A stretch of 64,000 nt of DNA from Lachnospiraceae bacterium A4. GTDB taxonomy: Bacteria; Bacillota; Clostridia; Lachnospirales; Lachnospiraceae. Location of the stretch: the NCBI GenBank assembly GCA_000403215.2, contig KE159537.1:41551-105550 (forward strand), written 5' to 3'. The notes under the pieces were generated by a model. The model had not been told where the DNA came from. It worked only from the letters and a program-made list of their open reading frames with translations, and did no database searches. The position numbers and the translations under genes were made by a program. Shown one piece after another: positions 1-8,750 of this stretch (position 1 is the first letter of the stretch; each line of letters opens with the position of its first letter).

Positions 1-1
1 C

Positions 2-529
2 CAGCGCGGCTCCATCAACTATGTCGGCAGTGAGATCCGCTCTATCATTCTAAGCAAAATGATGGTTGACCCACAGGACGACATCTGTGTCATCGGCGGA
101 GAAAGTATTGCCATCGAGGCTGCGCTGATCGCCGCTGAGGGTTCTGTCATTGCCGTGGAATACAGCAGGGCTGACCGCTCTACCCTCGAGGACAATGTAT
201 CGCACTTTGACCTCCACAATATCAAGATCATCGACCATGTTGATGAGACTACAATGTCCCAGTGTCCAGTTCCTTCACTCGTGTTCTTAGTTGCGTCCGC
301 AAGCACAGAACAAGAACTTGAATGCCTGCTAAAGCTCAATCCAAACATGAATGTCGTGATCTATACACTGGACTTCAAGACTGCTGCCAGCCTGCCTGAT
401 ACGCTGCATGACCTTGGACTTGCCGACGTGGAGACGATACAGGTGTCTGTGACAAAACTCCGCAGCAACAACACCTTTAAGTCCGACCCGGCACCTTGGA
501 TTATCACTGCGAGAAGCAGAGAGGACTAA
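2..529 (+). CDS. CbiT/CobL-like methyltransferase domain, 5' truncated by window edge
   Basis: This reading frame is open from the first bases of the window and ends with TAA at 529, so only the C-terminal ~175 residues are seen. The pattern GSEIRSIILSKMMVDPQDDICVIGGESIAIEAAL followed in time by a VIAVEYS strand resembles the Rossmann-type SAM domain of CbiT, or the C-terminal half of CobL, which decarboxylates and methylates precorrin in cobalamin synthesis. The usual glycine-rich DIGAGTGS loop is replaced by VIGGES, so SAM binding may be altered. It is convergent with smpB across a shared terminator. The assignment rests on fold-like pattern only; another class I methyltransferase-like protein is possible. 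Confidence 0.5.
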   Translation, partial: QRGSINYVGSEIRSIILSKMMVDPQDDICVIGGESIAIEAALIAAEGSVIAVEYSRADRSTLEDNVSHFDLHNIKIIDHVDETTMSQCPVPSLVFLVASASTEQELECLLKLNPNMNVVIYTLDFKTAASLPDTLHDLGLADVETIQVSVTKLRSNNTFKSDPAPWIITARSRED

Positions 530-544
530 ACTCAAAGAATACTG

Positions 545-580
545 AAATCAAAAAAGGGGATTCACTCCCCTTTTTGATTT
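545..580. terminator. bidirectional rho-independent terminator
   Basis: An A-rich left arm and the matching T-rich right arm, with GGGGA/TCCCC at the core and a 5-nt loop, form a near-perfect hairpin between the convergent CbiT-like gene and smpB. It can serve both strands. Confidence 0.8.
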
Positions 581-592
581 CATCCACTGTCT

Positions 593-1063
593 TTAGTACA
601 AGTTCTTTACCTTAAATTCACGCTCTGTCTCACGCCGTGCATCTTTTTTTGCTATATCCTCGCGCTTGTCATAGAGCTTCTTACCGCGCGCAAGCCCGAT
701 TTCTACCTTTGCCCTGCCATTTGAAAAGTAAACCTGAAGCGGTACCAGTGTGTAGCCCTTCTCCTTGATTTTACCTAATAACTTGTTAATCTCCTGCTTG
801 TGCAGCAAAAGTTTTTTTACACGCAGCGGGTCTTTATTAAAAATATTTCCTTTTTCATAAGGAGAAATATGCATACCATACACAAACACCTCTGCATGTT
901 CGATACGGATAAATGCCTCCTTAATGCTGCACTTTCCCATGCGCAGAGATTTGACCTCCGTGCCATGAAGCGCGATTCCACACTCATATTTCTCCTCTAT
1001 AAAATAGTCATGGTATGCCTTTTTGTTGTTGGCAACCAGCTTCATTGCTTCATTTTTTGCCAT
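593..1063 (-). CDS. smpB: SsrA-binding protein SmpB
   Basis: SmpB binds tmRNA and brings it to stalled ribosomes for trans-translation. The 156-residue product has the family signature: an N-terminal [32 protein letters not shown] beta-barrel start, a central YEKGN segment and a basic C-terminal tail ([18 protein letters not shown]) that reaches the decoding centre. I start at the ATG at 1063, because AGAAGG lies 7 bases upstream; an in-frame upstream start would add six residues and has no ribosome site. It lies 14 bp downstream of rnr, and RNase R is the exonuclease that works with tmRNA, so co-transcription makes sense. Confidence 0.96.
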   Translation of the reverse strand: MAKNEAMKLVANNKKAYHDYFIEEKYECGIALHGTEVKSLRMGKCSIKEAFIRIEHAEVFVYGMHISPYEKGNIFNKDPLRVKKLLLHKQEINKLLGKIKEKGYTLVPLQVYFSNGRAKVEIGLARGKKLYDKREDIAKKDARRETEREFKVKNLY

Positions 1064-1077
1064 TCTGCTACCTTCTT

Positions 1078-3237
1078 TCATTCCTTATCTTCGTCTATCT
1101 CCCACTCCTGAGGAATGACAAAATCAATCGTTCTCAAGATCTTATCCGTCGCATGAACCCTGATTTTCAATGTCTGTCCCAGCTTGTACCGAATATCTGT
1201 AGCCTGCCCCACCATCTCATATGTCTCCTCATCATAATAGAAATAGTCTCCCGGCAGCATAGATACATGAATCATGCCTTCAATCGTATTTGGCAGCTCC
1301 ACATACACGCCCCATGCTGTGATTGAGGAAATGACTCCCTCATAAATCTCACCGATATGGCGCTCCATAAATTCGACTTTCTTGAGTTTGTCAGTCTCGC
1401 GCTCTGCCTCATCTGCACGCCTCTCCATCTCTGAGGAATGTTTTGCCACCTCTGGCAGAAGCGCATTATAGTGGTCAATGCGCTTCTCATTCAGCCGTCC
1501 GCGAAGCTGTTCTTTCATAATGCGGTGAATCTGTAAATCAGGGTATCTTCTGATCGGCGAGGTAAAATGACAATAATATTGACATGCCAGCCCGAAATGT
1601 CCTGTACAGTCAATTGTGTATTTTGCCTGTTTCATACTGCGCAGTGTCAGTCTGCTGATCAGTGCCTCCTCCGGTGTGTCCTCTATCTTTGCCAGAAGCT
1701 TTTGAAGCTCCTTGGGATGAATTTCCTCCTGCCTGCTCTTGATCGAATAACCGAAATTGCGGATAAATGTACTAAGCTTGTCAATCTTCTCTGGATCAGG
1801 ATTATCATGCGTCCTGTACACAAACGGCAGCTCCATCCAGTGAAAATGTTCTGCCACGGTTTCATTGGCAATCAGCATGAAATCCTCTATGATTTTTGTC
1901 GCCACATTGCGCTCATACGGCTTAATCTCGATCGGATGCCCCTGTTTGTCCAGCACGATCTTGCTCTCCGGGAAATCAAAATCAATAGATCCTCTCTTTT
2001 TGCGCTTTTCCCGCAGGATTCCCGCAAGCTCACGCATCAGCTCAAACATCGGCACAAGCGCTTCATATTCATGTATCTCTGCCTCGTCTTTGTCCTCCAG
2101 AATTTTCTTGACACTCGTGTAGGACATTCGCCTGTCTACGTTGATAACGGACTCCACAATCTCGTGGCTTACGACCTCGCCTTTTTCATCAATCGTCATC
2201 AGACAGCTCAGCGCCAGACGGTTCTCCCCTGCATTTAGCGAGCAGATTCCATTCGAGAGCTTATGCGGCAGCATGGGAATCACCCTGTCCACCAGATAGA
2301 CACTTGTCCCGCGCTCACGCGCCTCCCAATCCAATGCAGAGTTTTCCTGCACATAGTTCGTGACATCCGCGATGTGCACGCCCAGTTGATACTGCGTGCC
2401 GTCCTTTGTCAAGCTGACTGCATCGTCAAGGTCCTTGGCGTCCTCCCCGTCAATCGTCACCATCTGCACGTTTCGCAGATCGCGCCGCCCTGCCATGTCC
2501 GCCTCAGACACTTCACTTGCCACCCGCTCAACCTGATGCATAATTTTCTCAGAAAATTCAGTCGGCAGTTCATACCCTTTGACTATCGACATAATATCTA
2601 CGCCGGGATCATTGACATGCCCTAAAATCTCCGTAATCTTTCCTTCCGGCTTTCGGTTATTTTTCCCATAATCCGTAATCTCACAGACCACCTTGTGACC
2701 AGACACCGCCCCTTTGGAACGCTCGACAGGCACAAAAACATCCTCATTGATCTTCGTGTTGTCTGGAATCACAAAACCGAAATTTTTGTTATTTTTGTCA
2801 TAAATCCCGACAATCTGCTTCATGCCTCTTGCCAGAATCTCTACTACTTGCGCCTCCTGACGCCTGCCTTTTTGTCCCGCGCTCTGCGTTGACAAAAGCG
2901 CCACCTTGACCGTATCTTTATGAAAAGCGCCATTTACAAAGTTCTCAGGAATATATAAATCCTCATCTCTGCCCTCAATCTCGACAAAGCCAAAGCCCTT
3001 TGGATGACTGATAAAAGTACCAACAAGTTCCCTGTCTGAGTGTTTTGCCTTGATAAACTTTCCCTTCTTGGTAAGTGAGAGCTTCCCCTCTGCCAGCAAT
3101 TCATTCAAAATACGGTTCAGCTCGCCTCTGTCCTCCTTTGATACCTGAAGCATGACTGCAAGCTCCTTCTCCTTCATCGGTACATAAAACTCCGCATCCA
3201 TCAAATCCAATATCACTTTTTTTCTCTTATCAGACAT
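1078..3237 (-). CDS. rnr: ribonuclease R
   Basis: RNase R is a processive 3'-5' exoribonuclease that degrades structured RNA and non-stop mRNA. The 719-residue protein has an N-terminal winged helix (about 1-65), cold-shock/OB domains (about 70-220), the RNB catalytic domain (about 245-580, with the metal-binding [14 protein letters not shown] acidic cluster) and a C-terminal S1 domain (about 630-705). Its length is typical. AGGAGGG precedes the ATG at a good distance. It stands between secG and smpB, the common secG-rnr-smpB arrangement of Firmicutes, but a terminator-like hairpin separates it from secG. Confidence 0.96.
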   Translation of the reverse strand: MSDKRKKVILDLMDAEFYVPMKEKELAVMLQVSKEDRGELNRILNELLAEGKLSLTKKGKFIKAKHSDRELVGTFISHPKGFGFVEIEGRDEDLYIPENFVNGAFHKDTVKVALLSTQSAGQKGRRQEAQVVEILARGMKQIVGIYDKNNKNFGFVIPDNTKINEDVFVPVERSKGAVSGHKVVCEITDYGKNNRKPEGKITEILGHVNDPGVDIMSIVKGYELPTEFSEKIMHQVERVASEVSEADMAGRRDLRNVQMVTIDGEDAKDLDDAVSLTKDGTQYQLGVHIADVTNYVQENSALDWEARERGTSVYLVDRVIPMLPHKLSNGICSLNAGENRLALSCLMTIDEKGEVVSHEIVESVINVDRRMSYTSVKKILEDKDEAEIHEYEALVPMFELMRELAGILREKRKKRGSIDFDFPESKIVLDKQGHPIEIKPYERNVATKIIEDFMLIANETVAEHFHWMELPFVYRTHDNPDPEKIDKLSTFIRNFGYSIKSRQEEIHPKELQKLLAKIEDTPEEALISRLTLRSMKQAKYTIDCTGHFGLACQYYCHFTSPIRRYPDLQIHRIMKEQLRGRLNEKRIDHYNALLPEVAKHSSEMERRADEAERETDKLKKVEFMERHIGEIYEGVISSITAWGVYVELPNTIEGMIHVSMLPGDYFYYDEETYEMVGQATDIRYKLGQTLKIRVHATDKILRTIDFVIPQEWEIDEDKE

Positions 3238-3316
3238 TCAAATCCCTCCTTTTTTGTCCGTGACTGCACCGCCTTCGCGGCATATTCTTCTATAGGGAAC
3301 TGCTCGTGTATAATTA

Positions 3317-3346
3317 CGAAAAAACACCCTTGTAAAAAGAGTGTTT
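3317..3346 (-). terminator. terminator or attenuator between secG and rnr
   Basis: Read on the minus strand, an 8-bp stem AAACACTC/GGGTGTTT (with a wobble pair) and a 9-base loop is followed by a T run. It lies after secG and about 80 bp before rnr, so secG transcripts probably end here in part. Confidence 0.6.
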
Positions 3347-3374
3347 CGCGGGTTTATCTTAAATATATCACTGT

Positions 3375-3611
3375 CTAAAAATTTATATTTAAAACAATTG
3401 CAAGCAACATAAATACAATGCCCAAAATCTTCGTAAACTTGACGAGTGCGCCCTCCATGGAACGCCCCTTGTTCTTGCCCCAATACGTCTCAGCCGCACC
3501 GCTGATCGCGCCAAGCCCTGCTGATTTGCCTTCCTGCATCAACACAATCACTGTAAATGCAATCGAAACGAGTATTAAAATAACCGTAAGAATAATTCTT
3601 AACGCTGCCAT
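3375..3611 (-). CDS. secG: preprotein translocase subunit SecG
   Basis: SecG is the small accessory subunit of the SecYEG channel in the cytoplasmic membrane. The 78-residue product has two hydrophobic segments (about 3-23 and 56-76) joined by the conserved cytoplasmic loop LMQEGKSAGLGAISGAAETYWGKNKG. AGGAGG sits 7 bases before the ATG at 3611; the in-frame GTG two codons earlier is too close to that site. It lies just upstream of rnr, as in many Firmicutes. Confidence 0.95.
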   Translation of the reverse strand: MAALRIILTVILILVSIAFTVIVLMQEGKSAGLGAISGAAETYWGKNKGRSMEGALVKFTKILGIVFMLLAIVLNINF

Positions 3612-3667
3612 CTCCACACCTCCTTATCAATGACCTGTAAGCCTCTCAAATAAAAAAGCCCACTGAT

Positions 3668-3713
3668 AAAAAACAGTTTAACATACATGAATGCACATTT
3701 CAACTGTTTTTTA
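3668..3713 (-). terminator. probable terminator after the NlpC/P60 gene
   Basis: An 11-bp stem AAAAAACAGTT/AACTGTTTTTT encloses a long loop of about 24 bases, 40 bp beyond the NlpC/P60 stop codon. The T-rich arm would form the U tract on the minus strand. The long loop makes this less certain. Confidence 0.55.
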
Positions 3714-3750
3714 CCTTTTCATTTAGCTTTTATTCCGCTTTTGATTTATT

Positions 3751-5145
3751 TTAATTCGCCAGATACCTTCTGATTCCCGCCGGTGTACGGTAATTCCAGC
3801 TTGAAATCTTGATGCCCGTCTTAGGGCTTGACGCATGGATTACCTGACCATTTCCTATGTAAATTGCTACATGGTTGATTCTGCCGTTCTTTGCATAGAA
3901 CACCAGATCTCCCGGCTGCGCTGAACTATAGTCTACCTTTGTTCCAAGCTGTGCCTGAGATGCCGCATGATGCGGGAGACTCACGCCATATTTTTTGAAG
4001 ATGCTCAGTGTAAATCCTGAGCAGTCCGCACCATTTGTCAGGCTGGTACCGCCCCATACATACGGATTGCCGACAAACTGCTTTGCATACTGTACCAGAT
4101 CGACACGCACATCGGACACGCCCTGCCCGTATTTGAGCTCTGTGAGTGTCACCGCCTTCTCAAGCCTCTCCTCCACATCGACATACTCACCAGAAACATA
4201 AGCCTCCTCGTCGTCGAGCAAAAACTTTATCCAGCCATTCTCCATGATCTCAACCACCTCTAGCTGTTCCTCCTCTGGAATGAGCGTAATTACAGTAGAA
4301 TCTGTATTTGGCTGCTCTCTGACCTTGAGTGTCTGTGTGTTGACGATGGCGATCATGGAAGCCACCTCGCGGCCTCTTGCAACCGCCTCCTCGCCAAGAT
4401 ACAAAAACTCTGTGCTACAGTATCCTTCCACTTTTCCAGATTTGATATGTGCCCAGTCGTTCTCATCAATCTCAAGGATCTCACATGCCGCATCTTTTGA
4501 CAGTTTTCCGATCAATTTCCCGTTTTCATTCGGCTCTTCTCTGATATTCAAATGATTGTCCACATGGGCGATACCTAAATTAGTATATCCCCAATGCGTC
4601 TCTGGCTCTGCTGGCTGCTGGGCATCTTCCTCCTGCTCGATATTCTGAGTCTGCATTGCTGGCTCATTAAGCGCACTCTCAGCCTGATCAAAGACTTCGC
4701 CCGCACCTGCGGAACGTCCCAGTGTCTCCTGTGACTCGATATTGTCAAGGACTTCGCCTGCACCTGCTGCCAGCTCCAGATCTTCCTCCGTCGCTTTTTC
4801 ATCTATAGCTTCTTTATCTATAGTTTGTTTATCCGCAGCGGGTTCTTCTGTAGTTTTTTCACTTGTAGCTTCATCACCTGTATTTTCTTTATCCGTCACT
4901 TCTTTATCTATAGCTTCATCACCTGTAAATTCTTCCGTATCAGTTTCTGCTGTGGCAGATGCTGCATTCACAGAATTGTCAGCCGCGGCTTCGTCTGTGA
5001 ACTCAAACGCGAGCACCGGAATATCTGTCTCCTCCTGTGTCTCCTTGGGACTGGTATTTGCATAAACACCATTGCTAAACATTACAACTGCAAGACCTAC
5101 TCCTGCAATCACTCCTGCATACCTTAATTTTTTTATCCTGTTCAT
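3751..5145 (-). CDS. secreted SH3/NlpC-P60 cell-wall endopeptidase
   Basis: This 464-residue protein starts with a signal peptide (MNRIKKLRYAGVIAGVGLAVV, likely cut near residue 29). A low-complexity acidic Glu/Thr/Ala linker with a repeated AGAGEV motif spans about 30-180, two bacterial SH3 domains span about 190-255 and 262-330, and a C-terminal NlpC/P60 domain starts near 345. The catalytic triad is visible: Cys375 in DCSGF, His425 in NHVAIY and His437 in VIHASS. Such enzymes cut the D-Glu-to-diamino-acid bond in peptidoglycan peptides outside the cell. A WalR-like TGTAAC repeat lies about 95-110 bp upstream. It is monocistronic, between ribF and secG. Confidence 0.93.
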   Translation of the reverse strand: MNRIKKLRYAGVIAGVGLAVVMFSNGVYANTSPKETQEETDIPVLAFEFTDEAAADNSVNAASATAETDTEEFTGDEAIDKEVTDKENTGDEATSEKTTEEPAADKQTIDKEAIDEKATEEDLELAAGAGEVLDNIESQETLGRSAGAGEVFDQAESALNEPAMQTQNIEQEEDAQQPAEPETHWGYTNLGIAHVDNHLNIREEPNENGKLIGKLSKDAACEILEIDENDWAHIKSGKVEGYCSTEFLYLGEEAVARGREVASMIAIVNTQTLKVREQPNTDSTVITLIPEEEQLEVVEIMENGWIKFLLDDEEAYVSGEYVDVEERLEKAVTLTELKYGQGVSDVRVDLVQYAKQFVGNPYVWGGTSLTNGADCSGFTLSIFKKYGVSLPHHAASQAQLGTKVDYSSAQPGDLVFYAKNGRINHVAIYIGNGQVIHASSPKTGIKISSWNYRTPAGIRRYLAN

Positions 5146-5238
5146 ATTCTAATCCAATTCCTCTTTTGCTGCGATATGCCATGCAGCCGAAACCTATCAA
5201 CAGTTCAGGCCCACAGTTTCCCTGCACTTCCGAACTTT

Positions 5239-5255
5239 GTTACAATTTTGTTACA
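5239..5255 (-). promoter_or_regulatory. candidate WalR (YycF) box upstream of the NlpC/P60 gene
   Basis: On the minus strand the sequence reads TGTAAC, five bases, TGTAAC. This matches the published WalR direct-repeat consensus TGTWAH-N5-TGTWAH. WalR controls NlpC/P60 endopeptidases in low-GC Gram-positives, which fits the gene 94 bp downstream. The binding itself is inferred. Confidence 0.5.
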
Positions 5256-5353
5256 TATTAATTACAAATTTAATATAACATTCTCATTCAAATCTGTCAA
5301 TCACAAAATTCGTGCACATAGATACCAAAATCCCCCAGCGAAGTCTCCACTAT

Positions 5354-6283
5354 TTAAAGTCCGTGATATTGTTTTCCCTCTGCGAGATCCTTTGCCATCT
5401 GTCTCTTTAGCGCATCAACCCCGTCAAAACACATCTCTGGACGCTTGAATTTCAACAGATAGACCTCCAACTCCTCCCCATAGACATCTTGGTCAAAATT
5501 ATAAATATAAGTCTCGACACCCATCATGCAGCGGTCATCTACGGTTGGCTTGGTTCCAATATTGGTGATAGCAGGAAGTTTGTTCTCTTCCCCGCCGTGA
5601 AGAACGACATAAGAGTAATAGACACCCTTTGGCGGCAAAAGTTTTTCTGACGGCGGCAGCAGATTTACCGTCGGCATTCCGATGGTGCGTCCAAGCTGCC
5701 TGCCATGAATGATTTTTCCGCCCACATGATAGGGTGTCCCCAGAAGCTGCGCCGCCAGCTCCATATTCCCTTTGCGCACCTCCTCGCGGACATAGGTAGA
5801 GCTCACTTCCTTATCCTGATAAGAAACCTTCTCGATCAAAATAACCTGATAGCCGCAATTTGACGCCAGTTCTTGCAGCAGATGATAATTTCCCGCTCCT
5901 TTTTTCCCAAAAGAGACATCCTCCCCCGCAACCACACATTTTGCGCGAAGCCTGCCAGCAAGCACTTCCTTTACAAATACTTCCGGTTCCATATCCGCTA
6001 TTTCCTGATGAAAAGGATATTCAATCAAATAGTCAACGCCTGCCTTCTCAAAAATCCTGCGCTTTTCCTCTATGGTAGAAAGCTCTTTGACTGGCGAACT
6101 GCTGAAAAATGCGGCGGGAGACGGCACAAAAGTAAATACAACGGACTTGAGTCCCTGTTCCTGCTGCTGTCTCAACTGCCCCAAGAGCTTTTGATGTCCC
6201 CTGTGAAAACCATCAAACTTCCCAATGGCTGCCGCTGTCGCCTCCTCTATATAAAATTCTGTCGTATTTTCTATGATTTTCAT
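5354..6283 (-). CDS. ribF: bifunctional riboflavin kinase / FMN adenylyltransferase
   Basis: RibF phosphorylates riboflavin to FMN and adenylates FMN to FAD. The 309-residue protein has an N-terminal nucleotidyltransferase domain with the GKFDGFHRGHQKLL motif (HxGH active site) and STYVREEVRKG, and a C-terminal riboflavin kinase barrel (from about 180) with GRTIGMPTVNL. I chose the ATG at 6283, since the upstream in-frame TTG lacks a ribosome site. It follows truB by about 20 bp, the normal end of the nusA-infB operon. Usually rpsO follows; here the next minus-strand gene is the NlpC/P60 protein. Confidence 0.95.
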   Translation of the reverse strand: MKIIENTTEFYIEEATAAAIGKFDGFHRGHQKLLGQLRQQQEQGLKSVVFTFVPSPAAFFSSSPVKELSTIEEKRRIFEKAGVDYLIEYPFHQEIADMEPEVFVKEVLAGRLRAKCVVAGEDVSFGKKGAGNYHLLQELASNCGYQVILIEKVSYQDKEVSSTYVREEVRKGNMELAAQLLGTPYHVGGKIIHGRQLGRTIGMPTVNLLPPSEKLLPPKGVYYSYVVLHGGEENKLPAITNIGTKPTVDDRCMMGVETYIYNFDQDVYGEELEVYLLKFKRPEMCFDGVDALKRQMAKDLAEGKQYHGL

Positions 6284-6304
6284 GATTTTTTGTCCCAATT
6301 GCGT

Positions 6305-7207
6305 CTACAAAAACATCTTAAATGGTTTCCATACGCCCTCATTTTTTACAAATACATACACTGCCTGAAACTCCCGCCTTCCGTTATATACACGAAGCAT
6401 ATCCCCGTCCTTAAAAGAAACAGGCAGGTCAAAATCAAGCTGATTTGGATACAGCTTATTTCCGTTCAATAGCGCCCTCTCAGCCCCACTCCTGACAAGT
6501 GCCCCCTCGTATTCCATAAAAACACTGTCCGGCGCAGTGACATACTGTTGAAATGTCCCCTGCTGCATAAACGCTTCTACCTGTGACAGTGTAACGGCAT
6601 CTTCTATCCGGAAATTCCCGACTCTCGTGCGCTTCAAGTGTGCCATCGCGGCGCCGCAGCCAAGGTGTTCTCCAATATCCGCACACAACGTGCGAATGTA
6701 TGTTCCTTTCGAACAGCTTACCACGAACCGAACCTCTGGCGCCTTCATCTCTAAAATGCGAATAGCAGGGATATCGACATGGCGCGGCTGCCGCGCTACC
6801 TCCTTACCCTCTCTGGCAAGCTCATACAGTTTTTTCCCATTGACCTTCAAGGCAGAGTACATCGGCGGAAGCTGTTCATATCCGCCGACAAAGCGCATTA
6901 TCGCGCGCTCGATGTCAGCTTCGCCCACTGTCACCGCAGACTCACTCAGAATGGTACCGCTCAGATCTTGTGTGTCCGTCGTTATACCAAGTCTTAGAAC
7001 TGCCTCATACTCTTTGCTCTTGTCTGTCATCAGGTCGCAGAGCTTTGTCGCACTGCCAAAACACACAGGAAGAACCCCGACTGCGTCAGGGTCCAGTGTT
7101 CCTGTGTGTCCTATTTTTTTCTGCTTTACAATGCCGCGGAGTTTCGCCACAACATCATGCGAGGTGTAGCCAGCCTCCTTATAGATATTCATTATCCCAT
7201 TGATCAT
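6305..7207 (-). CDS. truB: tRNA pseudouridine(55) synthase TruB
   Basis: TruB makes pseudouridine 55 in the T loop of tRNAs. The 300-residue protein shows the family motif GHTGTLDPDAVGVLP with the catalytic Asp39, the KxYEAVLRLG motif and a C-terminal extension resembling a PUA-like domain (RALLNGNKLYP...DMLRVYNG). Its ATG overlaps the TGA of nrnA by four bases (ATGA), which suggests translational coupling. A second in-frame Met at residue 6 is an alternative start. Confidence 0.95.
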   Translation of the reverse strand: MINGIMNIYKEAGYTSHDVVAKLRGIVKQKKIGHTGTLDPDAVGVLPVCFGSATKLCDLMTDKSKEYEAVLRLGITTDTQDLSGTILSESAVTVGEADIERAIMRFVGGYEQLPPMYSALKVNGKKLYELAREGKEVARQPRHVDIPAIRILEMKAPEVRFVVSCSKGTYIRTLCADIGEHLGCGAAMAHLKRTRVGNFRIEDAVTLSQVEAFMQQGTFQQYVTAPDSVFMEYEGALVRSGAERALLNGNKLYPNQLDFDLPVSFKDGDMLRVYNGRREFQAVYVFVKNEGVWKPFKMFL

Positions 7208-8184
7208 GCCATATCCTCATATGCCTTCATTTGAAGCTCAATCTGCTTCGAAATGTTATTGATCGCGTCATGAAATGTTCCATTGATATTACAGCCAGCA
7301 GCCCTCACATGACCGCCGCCGCCGAAAAATGCCGCGACCTTGCTGACATCTACATACTTGCAGGAACGCAGGCTTACTTTGTACTCAAGACTCCCTACTT
7401 CATACATGAAAATAGCACACTCAATCCCCTTGGTGATACGCAGTTGGTTGACGATTCCCTCCAAATCCTTAGCGGTAGCACCATAGAAATCAAGTGTTTT
7501 TTTGTCAATGGCACTGACAATACATTTTCCGTCCATAAACATGATGCTTTCAAGAAGCGCCCTGCCCAAAAGCTGGTTCTGTGCATAAGTCTTTTCATAA
7601 TAAGTCTCGTCGATCACCGCCGGAAAGTCAAAACCGTACTCAATCAGCTCTGCGGCAATTCTGAGTGTCTCCGGCGACGTATTGGAATATTTGAAAATAC
7701 CTGTATCGTGCGCAATGCCTATGTAGACTGCCTTGGCAATCTCCTCGTCCATATACTGCTTCTCAAACAGATTATAGACAAGCTCTGCCGTGGAGCTGAA
7801 GCCTGGTATCACATAATTCACATCGCCGCAGCCCCGTTCATTGCTGATATGATGGTCAATATTAATACGTTTTTTCGCATTGGCAAAAATTTCCTCCGCC
7901 TCACCGAGCCTTGATTTCTCACAGTCCAGTGCGAAAAATACATCCACCTCGCCATCGACAATATACGAACTGTCAATCTCGTCAAATCCTTTGATGCACG
8001 CAAATACGCTTGACGGCTCTTCTAACGCCACTGTCACCTTCGCCTGCGGCAGCGCCTTCTTTAAATACAGATACATCGCCAGACAGGAACCTGTACAGTC
8101 TCCGTCTGGCCGGATATGGCCTGATATAAATATTCTCTTTGCAGTTTTACATTCTTCTAACAACTGAAATTTTTCCATAATCAT
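7204..8184 (-). CDS. nrnA: bifunctional oligoribonuclease / pAp phosphatase NrnA (DHH-DHHA1)
   Basis: NrnA degrades short RNA oligomers and dephosphorylates pAp in the cytoplasm, replacing Orn in Firmicutes. Motifs of the DHH superfamily are visible: HIRPDGDCTGS near residue 24, FALDCE, NIDHHISNE, and the DHHA1 motif GGGGHVRAAGC near the C-terminus. The product is about 326 residues. AAGGG precedes three clustered possible starts (GTG 8187, ATG 8184, ATG 8178); ATG 8184 has the best spacing. It sits in its usual place between rbfA and truB. Confidence 0.93.
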   Translation of the reverse strand: MIMEKFQLLEECKTAKRIFISGHIRPDGDCTGSCLAMYLYLKKALPQAKVTVALEEPSSVFACIKGFDEIDSSYIVDGEVDVFFALDCEKSRLGEAEEIFANAKKRINIDHHISNERGCGDVNYVIPGFSSTAELVYNLFEKQYMDEEIAKAVYIGIAHDTGIFKYSNTSPETLRIAAELIEYGFDFPAVIDETYYEKTYAQNQLLGRALLESIMFMDGKCIVSAIDKKTLDFYGATAKDLEGIVNQLRITKGIECAIFMYEVGSLEYKVSLRSCKYVDVSKVAAFFGGGGHVRAAGCNINGTFHDAINNISKQIELQMKAYEDMA

Positions 8185-8244
8185 CACTACCCTTATATGT
8201 TTCCCTTTACATTGAATATTTTACTGTCCCTGTACATAATACAC

Positions 8245-8290
8245 AAAAGTATCTGGGAAGTCAAATATTCCCAGATACTTTTTATTTTTT
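8245..8290. terminator. strong hairpin between rbfA and nrnA
   Basis: A perfect 14-bp stem (AAAAGTATCTGGGA and its complement, 8245-8258 and 8269-8282) with a 10-base loop lies 27 bp after rbfA. It ends in a T-rich tract on the plus strand and a shorter one on the minus strand. It could reduce transcription of nrnA-truB-ribF relative to the upstream genes. Confidence 0.6.
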
Positions 8291-8309
8291 ATTCATGATT
8301 TTCGTGTTG

Positions 8310-8690
8310 TTAATTTTCCTCAACATGCCGCTCGTCATCTATACGGTTGATCTCATCTATTTTTTTGGACATAGACACCCCGTAAGCAATCGACTGATCC
8401 AGGATAAACCTGATCTCCGGCGTGTTCCGCAGATTTATCTTTTTTGCCAAAAGACTTCTGATATAGCCCTCTGCGCTCTTCAAACCCTCGATGGTATCCT
8501 TCTGAGAATCCTCGTCACCCAAGACACTGACCCACGCTTTGCAGGTCTTTAGATCAGGCGCTACCTCCACAGATACCACCGACGTCATCGGGTGAATCCG
8601 CGGATCTTTGATCTCACTTCGTATCACCTCAGCCAGAACACGATGCACTTCCCCGTTTACACGGGTATTTTTGACACTGTCCTTTCTCAT
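8310..8690 (-). CDS. rbfA: 30S ribosome-binding factor RbfA
   Basis: RbfA binds the 30S subunit and helps mature the 5' end of 16S rRNA. The 126-residue KH-type protein carries the conserved start (RVNGEVHRVLAEVIRSEIKDPR), the central VEVAPDLKTCKAWVSVLG strand and the LRNTPEIRFILDQSIAYG motif. The length is typical. It follows infB by 60 bp in the standard order. Confidence 0.95.
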   Translation of the reverse strand: MRKDSVKNTRVNGEVHRVLAEVIRSEIKDPRIHPMTSVVSVEVAPDLKTCKAWVSVLGDEDSQKDTIEGLKSAEGYIRSLLAKKINLRNTPEIRFILDQSIAYGVSMSKKIDEINRIDDERHVEEN

Positions 8691-8750
8691 TTTCCTGTTC
8701 TCCGTTCATATTTCACTCTTATTTATACTGCAATTTTTACCGTGATACTT

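Noticed and set aside
4742..5127. Plus-strand Ser/Val- and Phe/Cys-rich frames opposite the acidic linker of the NlpC/P60 gene
   Set aside because: Antisense of a low-complexity Glu/Thr/Ala coding region without start signals.
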